Below, piece after piece: positions 54,789-62,330 of a stretch of 64,000 nucleotides of DNA (position 1 is the first letter of the stretch; every line of letters starts with the position of its first letter). The translations under genes were made by a program, and so were the position numbers. Source of the DNA: Bryobacterales bacterium (GTDB lineage: Bacteria > Acidobacteriota > Terriglobia > Bryobacterales > Bryobacteraceae). The notes beneath the pieces were generated by a model. It worked only from the letters and a program-made list of their open reading frames with translations, had not been told where the DNA came from and searched no databases. Location of the stretch: positions 1 through 64,000 of the forward strand of contig JADKID010000028.1 of the NCBI GenBank assembly GCA_016721425.1, given 5' to 3'.

Positions 54789-55863
54789 CGCCGGCAGCCT
54801 GTTCGCGGAGGAGTTGGGTATTGAAGAAGTTGCTGCAAGCCGCCATCAGCTCTTCGATCTCGCCCTCCATGACACGGTCCAACTGGTGGAGCGTGACGCC
54901 GATGCGATGATCGGTAACGCGGTTTTCCTTGAAGTTGTAGGTGCGGATCTTCTCGGAACGGTCGCCGGTGCCCACCTGGCTGCGGCGATCGGCGCCCATG
55001 GCCTGGTGCTGTTTTTCCATCTCCAGCGCGTAGAGGCGGGAGCGGAGCTCGCGCTCGGCCTTGGCGCGATTCTTGATCTGTGATTTCTCGTCCTGGCAGC
55101 TTACTACGAGGCCCGTCGGCAAGTGCGTGATGCGGATCGCCGAATAGGTGGTGTTGACGGACTGTCCGCCGGGGCCGGAAGAGCAGAACGTGTCGACGCG
55201 AATATCCTTGGGCTCGATCTTGACCTCTACCTCATCCGCCTCGGGCAGAACAGCGACGGTGATGGTGGAGGTGTGAATGCGGCCCTGCTGCTCCGTCACC
55301 GGAACGCGCTGGACGCGGTGGACGCCGCTCTCGTACTTGAGCTTGGAGTAGACCTTGTCGCCGTTGATGAGGGCGATCACTTCCTTCACTCCGCCCGCGC
55401 CAGACTCACTCACGCTGGTGACTTCCACCTTCCAGCGCAGGCCCTCGGCGTAGCGCGAGTAGACCCGGAAAATCTCGGCGGCAAACAGGCTGGCCTCGTC
55501 GCCGCCCGCGCCGGCCCGGATCTCCAGCAGGACGTTCTTCTCGTCGTTGGGATCCTTGGGCAATAGCAGGAACCGCAGCCGGTCGACGAGCTTGGACTCG
55601 GCCGGCTCCAGCGCGGCGATCTCTTCGGCCGCCATGGCCTGGAGCTCGGGGTCCTTTTCGTCTTTCATGGAGCGGGCCTGCTCCAGATCCGCCGCCAGTT
55701 TCTTGTACTCGCGGAAGGCGGCGACGGTCTCTTCGAGATCACGCTGAGACTTGGCGGTCTTGCGGTAGAGATCCGGATCGCCGATGACGTCATGATCCGC
55801 CATCTGCGAGGTAAGAAACTCGTAACGCTTTTCTAATTCAATCAACTGCTCTGTAAATTCCAT
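54754..55863 (-). CDS. prfA: Peptide chain release factor 1
   Basis: 369 residues, full length for RF1. GPGGQSVNTTYSAIRITHLP (GGQ near residue 232) triggers peptide release. VQRVPVTEQQGRIHTS carries a PVT in place of the usual PxT codon-recognition motif and fits it. RAGAGGDEASLFAAEIFRVY is the family's domain 2 start. Recognises UAA and UAG. Start overlaps the stop of the DUF1385 gene by one base (TGATG). Confidence 0.95.
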   Translation of the reverse strand: MEFTEQLIELEKRYEFLTSQMADHDVIGDPDLYRKTAKSQRDLEETVAAFREYKKLAADLEQARSMKDEKDPELQAMAAEEIAALEPAESKLVDRLRFLLLPKDPNDEKNVLLEIRAGAGGDEASLFAAEIFRVYSRYAEGLRWKVEVTSVSESGAGGVKEVIALINGDKVYSKLKYESGVHRVQRVPVTEQQGRIHTSTITVAVLPEADEVEVKIEPKDIRVDTFCSSGPGGQSVNTTYSAIRITHLPTGLVVSCQDEKSQIKNRAKAERELRSRLYALEMEKQHQAMGADRRSQVGTGDRSEKIRTYNFKENRVTDHRIGVTLHQLDRVMEGEIEELMAACSNFFNTQLLREQAAGGDNKNGTKSGN

Positions 55864-56864
55864 CAGGCGATTACCAACTGGCCGCCCTGTTTCTTTTCCA
55901 GCTCCATGGCTCCATCGAGGGCGCAGATGGCCACGGCGGTCTGATCATTTGCCGGCGGTTGCGTGGTGATGCGTTGCAGCCAGAGGCCCGGGGCCGTGAG
56001 GGTAGCCAGCAGGCCGCTGCGGTGCTTTGCCGCGAAGCGGATCATCTCATAGCTGAGACCGGCGATCAGGGGGAGCGCCAGCACGCGAACCAGCATCTTG
56101 GCCCACAGCGCGGTCACGGGGATCAGCGAGTACACCACGATGGAGACGAGCATCACCACCATCAGAAAACTGGTGCCGCAGCGCGGATGCCAGGTGACAA
56201 ACCGCTGGGCATTTTCCACCGTGATCGGCTGGCCGGATTCGAAGTTGAAGACGACGCGGTGCTCCGCGCCGTGGTATTCAAAGACGCGGCGAATATCTGA
56301 CCAGAGGGAGATCAACCACATGAAGAGCACGAAGATCACCATGCGGATGACGCCATCCACCAGGTTGAAGGCGATCAGGTTGTCCAGCCCGGGGATGAAG
56401 CGCTTCAACTGCTCGGTGAGCATCAGCGGAACGAATTTGTACAGCGCGATAAAGAACACGAAGGACAGGACGAGATTCAGGGTCATCGCCCAGGCCGGGA
56501 TTTCGCCGGACTTCTTGACGTCCGCGGGCGACTTCCCTTCCTTCTCGGCTTCGGCCTGCATGGCCACGTCGGCGGAGAAGCGCAGCGCCTTGACTCCAAG
56601 GCCCATGGCCTGGCCGAGCGTGCCGACGCCGCGGAAGACCGGATATTTGAAGATGGGGTATTTTTCGCTGACGCGGGCCAGCGGTTCTTCCGTGGTGACC
56701 ATGACGCCATCGGGGCGGCGGACGGCGACGCAGTAGCTGTGAGGGGCGCGCATCATGACGCCTTCCATGACGGCCTGGCCGCCAACGAGGGTCTCTTCGC
56801 CGCTTTCGAGCACCGGCAACATCTGGGTGTGAGCGGCCAGACGAACGAAGCTCTTCCAGTTCAA
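55863..56864 (-). CDS. DUF1385 membrane protein (YqhQ-like)
   Basis: 333 residues. VGGQAVMEGVMMRAPHSYCV near residue 28 and EYHGAEHRVVFNFESG and FVTWHPRCGTSFLMVVMLVS are DUF1385 hallmarks. Four or five membrane helices are present. The family often precedes prfA in diverse phyla, as here; its role is unresolved. Confidence 0.85.
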   Translation of the reverse strand: MNWKSFVRLAAHTQMLPVLESGEETLVGGQAVMEGVMMRAPHSYCVAVRRPDGVMVTTEEPLARVSEKYPIFKYPVFRGVGTLGQAMGLGVKALRFSADVAMQAEAEKEGKSPADVKKSGEIPAWAMTLNLVLSFVFFIALYKFVPLMLTEQLKRFIPGLDNLIAFNLVDGVIRMVIFVLFMWLISLWSDIRRVFEYHGAEHRVVFNFESGQPITVENAQRFVTWHPRCGTSFLMVVMLVSIVVYSLIPVTALWAKMLVRVLALPLIAGLSYEMIRFAAKHRSGLLATLTAPGLWLQRITTQPPANDQTAVAICALDGAMELEKKQGGQLVIA

Positions 56865-56952
56865 GGTGGGTTTTGCCTCTCTTTAAGCTTCAGTATATCA
56901 AGCGGGGCAAGGAGGGACGCCTGGCGAGCCGTTTCCGGCGCTGTGGCGGCAC

Positions 56953-57043
56953 TCAGGCCTCTTCGATCGCTTCTTGTACTTGTTTGATGATCTTGGGATG
57001 GAGTTGGGTGCTTCCGTGGAACGGAATCACGACGCGGCGCGCG
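56953..57043 (-). pseudogene. HicA toxin fragment, N-terminus missing
   Basis: The minus strand reads RRVVIPFHGSTQLHPKIIKQ followed by VQEAIEEA and a stop at 56953. This is the last third of a HicA-type toxin. The first ~50 codons, including the catalytic His region, are absent, and the fragment begins inside the 3' end of the HicB gene in another frame. Confidence 0.6.
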
Positions 57044-57224
57044 GACTTAGCGTAGATCGTTCCACTTCGGTGAGAGTCTCAAAATAGAGTTCGATGGCCT
57101 CACGGATGTTGGCAATCGCCTCCTCAAGGTCCGCCCCCTGCGATTGGCAACCTTTGAGCTCGGGGCACCAAGCGTAGTACCCATGTTCGTCCTTTTCGAC
57201 TACTACGCTTGCTTTGCGGGTCAT
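57027..57224 (-). CDS. HicB-type antitoxin
   Basis: 65 residues. MTRKASVVVEKDEHGYYAWC and PELKGCQSQGADLEEAIANI followed by REAIELYFETL are the HicB RNase H-like fold used by HicB antitoxins. It is short: the usual C-terminal DNA-binding domain is lacking, as in minimal HicB. The last ~9 residues (STLSPRAAS) look like read-through of the deletion junction with hicA. Without a complete toxin it is an orphan. Confidence 0.75.
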   Translation of the reverse strand: MTRKASVVVEKDEHGYYAWCPELKGCQSQGADLEEAIANIREAIELYFETLTEVERSTLSPRAAS

Positions 57225-57312
57225 GTCCCCAGTGTAGCTAGGGGAGCCTCAGTTGGGGCGCGAGAATATCGGAGGGGTGGTCAAAGGGATTGGGGGCTGA
57301 GCGGGCACACTT

Positions 57313-57362
57313 GGGCCTCGCGAAAAGGCCCGGTTGGCTCCCATTTTCGGGAGCGGACCGGG
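57313..57362. repeat. Two mutually exclusive hairpins
   Basis: GGGCCT (57313-57318) pairs with AGGCCC (57326-57331). CCCGGT (57329-57334) plus GCTCCC (57337-57342) pairs with GGGAGC (57349-57354) plus ACCGGG (57357-57362). The two share 57329-57331, so only one can form. A third hairpin, TTTGCTT/AAGCAAA, follows near 57364-57385. Confidence 0.5.
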
Positions 57363-57403
57363 TCTTTGCTTTGCTGCGAAGCAAACTGAACTTTCTAATC
57401 GCC

Positions 57404-57433
57404 CGGGGCCTTCGAAAAGGCCCCGAATTTTTC
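57404..57433 (+). terminator. Rho-independent terminator-like hairpin
   Basis: CGGGGCCTT / AAGGCCCCG with loop CGAA, then AATTTTTC. Strong stem and T-run, but no gene is assigned immediately upstream on this strand. Confidence 0.55.
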
Positions 57434-57685
57434 GAGCTGATCGGGTCAAACACCGGTTTTGCACGCGCCGTCCTAAACGGCGGCCCGCATAGGAAACAGC
57501 CCACGCCATGGGGCTGCCGCTCTACTGAAGGCGAAGGGATCGAAGCTGGCCAGCGGGTCATCCCCTACGACAACGTTAGCATGGGGTGTCAAGCGTTTGG
57601 CGACCTATGTTGTTGAAAAATATAGAAACGAGGCCTGTGAACGCCAAATCTGAGAGAGGCTGGTCGAGGGTATATCTTGCGCCGC

Positions 57686-58093
57686 CTACTTCGTCCACTT
57701 GAAATAGTAGAACGTCAGGGGCGTCTTTCCGGTGTTTAGAATGCCGTGCGTTTTGCCGGCGGCGGAGTACATGATGGCGCCGGGCGCGACCTTGGTGGTC
57801 TTGCCGTCCAACACGATCTCGCCGGTGCCTTCGGTAATCACCATGAACTCTTCCTCGGTGTGATCATGCGGCGGATGCGGAGTGGCCCCGGCATTGAGCC
57901 GCAGGCTGCCGGCCGTCATCGACTTGAGCTGATCGGTGGGGCCTTCGAAATAGACGTGGTGATCGCCGAACGGCTCCTTGATCAGCTTGGCCTGGGCGGC
58001 GGACATCGTCGCGTTGGGCAGCTTGGCGCCTTGCGCCGCGGCGACGGCTGCGAAGAATGGAGCGACTTTGAGAAGGTCTCGACGGTTGGGCAT
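57686..58093 (-). CDS. Tat-exported cupin-fold protein
   Basis: 135 residues from ATG 58093. MPNRRDLLKVAPFFAAVAAA is a Tat-type leader. Mature part: LRLNAGATPHPPHDHTEEEF (cupin motif 1, HxH and Glu metal ligands) and APGAIMYSAAGKTHGILNTG (motif 2, His). Single-domain cupins bind a metal and a small ligand or act as small oxygenases/isomerases. Followed at 15 bases by the upstream M28 gene on the same strand, so possibly cotranscribed. No clear ribosome site. Confidence 0.75.
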   Translation of the reverse strand: MPNRRDLLKVAPFFAAVAAAQGAKLPNATMSAAQAKLIKEPFGDHHVYFEGPTDQLKSMTAGSLRLNAGATPHPPHDHTEEEFMVITEGTGEIVLDGKTTKVAPGAIMYSAAGKTHGILNTGKTPLTFYYFKWTK

Positions 58094-58107
58094 ATTTCTA
58101 GAGTAGA

Positions 58108-58962
58108 TCAGGGATCGAGGCGTTTGAGAACTTCGGCGAGCGTCCGGCCCACCACCTCGAACGACGCCGGGCTGAGTTTGTCCATCGTGTCCTGCGGGGT
58201 GTGCCACCAAGCGTGGTTGGGACCGTATTCAAAGTCGATGAGATCGGCGGAGCGGACGCCCTTTCGCAGGAACGGCACGTGGTCGTCTTCGATGGGCAGG
58301 TCGGAGGCATTGAAGTGCCTGGCGTATCCGAGCGAGGCAGCGGCCTGGGTGATGACGCGGCGCAGGGGCTCCGACGAGTAGAGCTCGTTGACGATCTTGA
58401 GATCGCGGTCGCCGATCATGTCCACGTTGATGAGTGCGGTGAGGCGGTCCGTGATGCCGGCGGCCTGCCACTTGTCTGCGAGATGGCGGGAACCGTACAG
58501 GCTATCTGTGACGGTCCAGTCCTTCACCGCTTCCTCGCCGTCGAAGAAGACCAGGTAGACATCGTTCTTGAACGAGCGGTCCTTGAGACTGCGTGACAAC
58601 TCCAACAGCAATCCGGCCGACGATCCGCCATCGTTGGCACCGACGAAGGGGAATGGAAACCGCTTGGTGTCGTAGTGGCCGGTGATGGCAACGGCCCTGC
58701 CGGAAAGGCCGGGCTTGCGGGCGATGATGTTCTTCATCTGGAGAGTCCCGGCAGGGGTTTTGGCGGAAAAGGCATCGTCCGAAACCTGCCAGCCATTGGC
58801 TTTGAGCTGCTCGACGATGTATGCCTGCGTCTTGACAATCGCCGGCGTGCCAGAGGGTCGCGGGCCGAAGTTGACAAGGGCCTGGGTATATTCCAGCGCC
58901 TTCTGCCCGGAGAAATCGGCGGCGGCGAGAGGCAGAAAGGAGAACAGGAGCAGAAGGCGCAT
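58108..58962 (-). CDS. Secreted M28-family zinc hydrolase, glutaminyl-cyclase-like
   Basis: 284 residues, signal peptide ending LAAAD. LVNFGPRPSGTPAIVKTQAY, AITGHYDTKRFPFPFVGAND (His/Asp ligands), FFDGEEAVKDW (catalytic Glu and ligand) and NVDMIGDRDLKI fit M28. The GHYDTK and GANDGGSSAG versions and the IEDDHVPFLRKG loop are those of secreted glutaminyl-peptide cyclotransferases, which form N-terminal pyroglutamate, rather than aminopeptidases. Either activity is possible. Confidence 0.7.
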   Translation of the reverse strand: MRLLLLFSFLPLAAADFSGQKALEYTQALVNFGPRPSGTPAIVKTQAYIVEQLKANGWQVSDDAFSAKTPAGTLQMKNIIARKPGLSGRAVAITGHYDTKRFPFPFVGANDGGSSAGLLLELSRSLKDRSFKNDVYLVFFDGEEAVKDWTVTDSLYGSRHLADKWQAAGITDRLTALINVDMIGDRDLKIVNELYSSEPLRRVITQAAASLGYARHFNASDLPIEDDHVPFLRKGVRSADLIDFEYGPNHAWWHTPQDTMDKLSPASFEVVGRTLAEVLKRLDP

Positions 58963-58980
58963 CTAGAACCAGTTTAGCGG

Positions 58981-59472
58981 TCAGGCCTCGTCGGCGGAAG
59001 GCCCGTAGAGCGCCGGCACCGGCACATCGTTCATCCGCAAGTACACCGTGAGCTGGCCGCGATGGTGGATGAGGTGGTTGAACACCATCGAACGCAGCAC
59101 GGCGATGCGCGGCATGGTGAAGAACACTTGCTCGCCCATGGAGAGGGTCCAGGGCGCGTGGAGATCCTCGTCGGTGGCGGCGGCCAAGGCCTCCAAAGCA
59201 CCGGCGGCGGCGGCATCAAAATCGGCGAGCATCGATTCGAGTGAGACCGGAGCTTCGTTGGGACTGACGGTGGCCAGATCGAGACTGGGTGTGCGCAGGG
59301 TGAAGTTGGCCCAGGACGGCACGTTGGCGAGATGGCCAGCCAGGGCAAGCATGGTCATGGACTTAGGATGGGGCTGGAATGACGCCTTTTCAAACGGGAC
59401 GCGCGCCAGCGTTTTGCGCGTATTGCCCAGTTCGTGGATGAACTCCGGGAGTAGTGATTGTGCGATGGACAT
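58981..59472 (-). CDS. DinB-family protein
   Basis: 163 residues. Four-helix DinB/YfiT fold, with three His ligands likely in LALAGHLANVPSW and MVFNHLIHHRGQLTVYLR. Relatives are metal-binding thiol transferases or damage-inducible proteins of unknown reaction. Nineteen bases before the M28 gene. Confidence 0.8.
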   Translation of the reverse strand: MSIAQSLLPEFIHELGNTRKTLARVPFEKASFQPHPKSMTMLALAGHLANVPSWANFTLRTPSLDLATVSPNEAPVSLESMLADFDAAAAGALEALAAATDEDLHAPWTLSMGEQVFFTMPRIAVLRSMVFNHLIHHRGQLTVYLRMNDVPVPALYGPSADEA

Positions 59473-59544
59473 GGGGCTTATTGTAGCGGGAGTGCACGCT
59501 GGGGGCGAGGGGTGCGTCTACGCTGGCAGGAGGTGGTTACGAAC

Positions 59545-60021
59545 ATGAAGGTTGCGTTGCTGGCGGCGATAGGGTTTGGATTAATCGCGGGTCTGGCGGG
59601 GCAGGAGCGCCGTGAACCGCCAGTATTCAAGGTCGAACTGACGATCAAGGACGGGACGGAGGGGGCGGCGAAGACGGGCCGGCGCTACACGCTGCTGATG
59701 AACAACGGCGAGAAAGGCACGCTCCGCTCCGGCAACCGTTTGCCGATCACCGCGGCGAACGGAAGCACGACCTACGTCGATGTCGGCGTGAACATCGACG
59801 CCACCGTGCGGGAGCAGAATGGGATCTTCCCGCTTCGCGCCGAGATCGAGGTGAGCTCGGCGGGTAAGCCCGAAGCGATGCAGCAGCCGGTGATCTCGCA
59901 GATGCGCATCATGGTGAACACTACTGTTCTCCTGGGAAAGCTCACGCAGGTGGCGGCGGTGGATGATCCCGTCACGCAGCGGAAGTTGGAAGTCGACGCC
60001 CTCGTGACGAAAGTGAACTGA
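59545..60021 (+). CDS. Small secreted protein, unknown function
   Basis: 158 residues from ATG 59545 (AGGAGG 11 bases upstream), signal peptide ending GLAGQ. FKVELTIKDGTEGAAKTGRR, YTLLMNNGEKGTLRSGNRLP and VDVGVNIDATVREQNG suggest a beta-sandwich related in pattern to secretin-associated or pilotin-like domains, but I do not recognise the family with confidence. Divergent from the DinB gene. Confidence 0.6.
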   Translation: MKVALLAAIGFGLIAGLAGQERREPPVFKVELTIKDGTEGAAKTGRRYTLLMNNGEKGTLRSGNRLPITAANGSTTYVDVGVNIDATVREQNGIFPLRAEIEVSSAGKPEAMQQPVISQMRIMVNTTVLLGKLTQVAAVDDPVTQRKLEVDALVTKVN

Positions 60022-60050
60022 GGGGACCTGGCGCGCGAGTGCCCCGTCGT

Positions 60051-60078
60051 TTGCCGGAAATCGGCGGTCTGGTAGGCT
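60051..60078 (+). promoter_or_regulatory. Possible promoter of the radical SAM gene
   Basis: TTGCCG, 16-base spacer, TAGGCT, about 50 bases before the chosen start. Confidence 0.3.
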
Positions 60079-60129
60079 GAAATCAGGTACACACCCCTGG
60101 ATTCCAAGTTCTCCCAGCATTGCGAGCAG

Positions 60130-61188
60130 ATGTGGCGAGAGGTGTCCGCCCGGCCGGACGCGCCGCTCGACGATCCCGAATTCGGCCTTGGAGGCGCGTT
60201 GGACGCCGCGTGGCTGCGCCGCGGCCGCGACGCCAAGCATGTGATCTACGGCAACGCGGTCCAACCGGTTTCGCCGCTCTACGTCTCCTCGATCTGCAAG
60301 GAGAAGTGCACCTACTGCAACTACCGCGCGGGCAGCGAGGATCCGGGGTTGAAGCGGGTGCGGCTCTCGCTGGAGGACCTGGAACGCGAAGTGCGGTTTC
60401 TGGTGGCCGAGCGCGGCCTACGCGCCGTGGAGTTGGTCTACGCCAGTGATCCGCTGATCGGCGTGGAGCAGATGGAAGCGCACATCGCACTCACCAAGGG
60501 CATCCTGAACGAGCACGGCGGTGGCCGAGTGGGCTTGAGTGCGGAGCCGATGGAAGTGGAGGACTACGCGCGGTTGAAGGCCGCCGGCCTGGCTTTCAGC
60601 GTGGTGTGGCAGGAGACGTATGACCCGGTCCGCTATGCGGAGCTTCATCCGGGCCGGCAGGTGAAATCCGACTACGCCTACCGCCTGGACAGCTTCGGCC
60701 GGATGCTGGAGGCGGGCCTGGAAGACGTGGGGATCGGGGTGCTGAGCGGCTTGGCCGATTGGCGCAAGGACTGGTCCATGCTGATGCGGCATGAGGATTG
60801 GCTGCGGCAGCGCTACGGCCGCGGGGCGTCGATCCTGGGCGTACCCCGGCTGAAAGCGGCGCCGGGAGCGGTGTTCCAGGAGTTTGGCTTCGCGCCGAAC
60901 GACGACGCATTCCGGGCGCTGGTGGCGCTGCATAAGGCGCGGTTTCCGGAGGTCCGGCCCTTTGTCAGCACGCGGGAAGACTTCGAAATGTGCCTCCAGT
61001 TGGCCGCGGGCGGCGGTTGCCTGTTCACGTTCAACTGCTCCGTGGTACCGGGCGGCTATACGCTGGACAACGCCGGAGCGCAGTTCGTGACGGGCAACTT
61101 TGACGCGCTGGAGTACGGAAGAAGAGTGGAACTAGCAGGATTCCGAGTGGATTGGGAGTGGAGTCTCTGCTACACTACAATTGTTTGA
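60130..61188 (+). CDS. ThiH/HydG-like radical SAM enzyme
   Basis: 352 residues. SSICKEKCTYCNYRAGSEDP has the CxxxCxxC that binds the radical SAM cluster (near residue 55). ELVYASDPLIGVEQMEAHIA, VGLSAEPMEVEDYARLKAAG and FSVVWQETYDPVRYAELHPG follow the ThiH/HydG family, and DVGIGVLSGLADWRKDWSML the barrel end. ThiH cleaves tyrosine to make dehydroglycine for thiazole synthesis; HydG uses the same cleavage for hydrogenase cofactor. Neither thiamine nor hydrogenase genes are nearby. The C-terminal cluster motif of HydG is not seen. ATG 60130 has a weak ribosome site, and the frame is open upstream to 60073. Confidence 0.75.
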   Translation: MWREVSARPDAPLDDPEFGLGGALDAAWLRRGRDAKHVIYGNAVQPVSPLYVSSICKEKCTYCNYRAGSEDPGLKRVRLSLEDLEREVRFLVAERGLRAVELVYASDPLIGVEQMEAHIALTKGILNEHGGGRVGLSAEPMEVEDYARLKAAGLAFSVVWQETYDPVRYAELHPGRQVKSDYAYRLDSFGRMLEAGLEDVGIGVLSGLADWRKDWSMLMRHEDWLRQRYGRGASILGVPRLKAAPGAVFQEFGFAPNDDAFRALVALHKARFPEVRPFVSTREDFEMCLQLAAGGGCLFTFNCSVVPGGYTLDNAGAQFVTGNFDALEYGRRVELAGFRVDWEWSLCYTTIV

Positions 61189-61241
61189 CTGCGCCTACCC
61201 GGGTGCGTCGTGTGTCGTGACTGCCGAAGTTTGCCACGCGT

Positions 61242-61270
61242 TTGACTGCTTTGCCTGGGATCCGTAGAAT
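61242..61270 (+). promoter_or_regulatory. Promoter of rplM-rpsI
   Basis: TTGACT (61242-61247), 17-base spacer, TAGAAT (61265-61270), 36 bases before rplM. Close to the sigma-70 consensus. Confidence 0.7.
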
Positions 61271-61306
61271 AAAAGGTTTGAGTCTGGATACGGAGATCGT
61301 CTGTCT

Positions 61307-61738
61307 ATGAAGACCGCATTTCCGTCCAAGAGCGAGATCACGCGGAGCTGGTTCGTGCTCGACGCCAGTGAAGCCGCTCTGGGACGGCTCGCCAGCAAGG
61401 CCGCCAAGATTCTGATGGGGAAGCATAAGCCGACTTATGTCTCCTTCTTGGATTCTGGTGACCACGTGATCGTGATTAACGCCGACAAGGCCATCCTGAC
61501 CGGCAACAAAGAGCAACAGAAGATGTATCGCCGCCACTCGGGCTATCCCGGCGGCCTTACTGAAATCCGCGCCGACAAGATGCGGGCGACGCGCCCCATC
61601 AAGATGGTGGAAGAAGCCATCAAGGGTATGCTGCCGAAGACCAAAATGGGCAAGCAGATGTACCGGAAGCTGAAGGTGTATGCGGGCGATAAGCATCCGC
61701 ATGAGGCTCAGCAACCCACGGCGCTGGCAGCCAAGTAA
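61307..61738 (+). CDS. rplM: 50S ribosomal protein L13
   Basis: 143 residues, full length. SWFVLDASEAALGRLASKAA, YVSFLDSGDHVIVINADKAI, MYRRHSGYPGGLTEI and KMVEEAIKGMLPKTKMGKQM are characteristic. First gene of the usual L13-S9 pair, 25 bases before rpsI. Confidence 0.97.
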   Translation: MKTAFPSKSEITRSWFVLDASEAALGRLASKAAKILMGKHKPTYVSFLDSGDHVIVINADKAILTGNKEQQKMYRRHSGYPGGLTEIRADKMRATRPIKMVEEAIKGMLPKTKMGKQMYRKLKVYAGDKHPHEAQQPTALAAK

Positions 61739-61763
61739 ACGCACGACGGAGAAAGATTTCTAA

Positions 61764-62156
61764 ATGGCACTGCTTCAGTACCTCGGAACGGGCCGCCGCA
61801 AGCGCGCGGTTGCTCGTGTGTTTCTGCGTCCCGGCACTGGGAAGATGACCGTCAATGGTAAGACCATGGACGAGTACTTCACCACCTACACGGCCCGGGC
61901 ACTGGTCCGCCAGCCGATGGCTGCGACGGAGACGGCAGACAAGTTTGACGTCCTGGTGAACACCGACGGCGGTGGAGTCAACGGGCAGGCGGGCGCAGTG
62001 CGCCTGGGCATCGCGAGAGCGTTGTGCGAGTTCAATATCGAATTGCGCGGCAAGCTGAAGTCTGAAGGGTTCATGACGCGTGACGCGCGTGAGCACGAGC
62101 GGACGAAGTACGGCCAAAAGGGCGCGCGCGCCCGGTTCCAGTTCTCCAAGCGCTAA
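61764..62156 (+). CDS. rpsI: 30S ribosomal protein S9
   Basis: 130 residues, full length. YLGTGRRKRAVARVFLRPGT, VNTDGGGVNGQAGAVRLGIA and the basic end TKYGQKGARARFQFSKR, with the C-terminal Lys-Arg that reaches the P-site tRNA, are diagnostic. Confidence 0.97.
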   Translation: MALLQYLGTGRRKRAVARVFLRPGTGKMTVNGKTMDEYFTTYTARALVRQPMAATETADKFDVLVNTDGGGVNGQAGAVRLGIARALCEFNIELRGKLKSEGFMTRDAREHERTKYGQKGARARFQFSKR

Positions 62157-62198
62157 TTGCGCGCGGCTGGGATCCGATTCGATTCTGTTTGTTTTGGG

Positions 62199-62257
62199 CC
62201 AGCCGCCTCTCTACCGGCAAATCTCGCTTTGGGCGCCGGTAGACCAGAGGCGGCTGG
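62199..62257 (+). promoter_or_regulatory. Long hairpin in the rpsB leader
   Basis: CCAGCCGCCTCT (62199-62210) pairs perfectly with AGAGGCGGCTGG (62246-62257); inside it CTACCGGC (62211-62218) pairs with GCCGGTAG (62235-62242), with a 3-base ACC bulge. No T-run follows, so it is not an ordinary terminator for the + strand. Position between rpsI and rpsB suggests an rpsB leader element. Confidence 0.55.
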
Positions 62258-62330
62258 ACTTGCGTTGGCCCTCCCGGCAACCCCGGCCGGATAGACCGGT
62301 TCCCAGCCTGATGGGGACACAGGAGCTACT

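Larger units (their letters stand above)
57225..57685. other. Intergenic, hairpin-rich, no supported gene
   Basis: About 460 bases. Four inverted repeats lie within 57313-57433. Open frames on both strands exist, but their translations are dominated by the repeats and have no ribosome site or domain. Confidence 0.5.
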
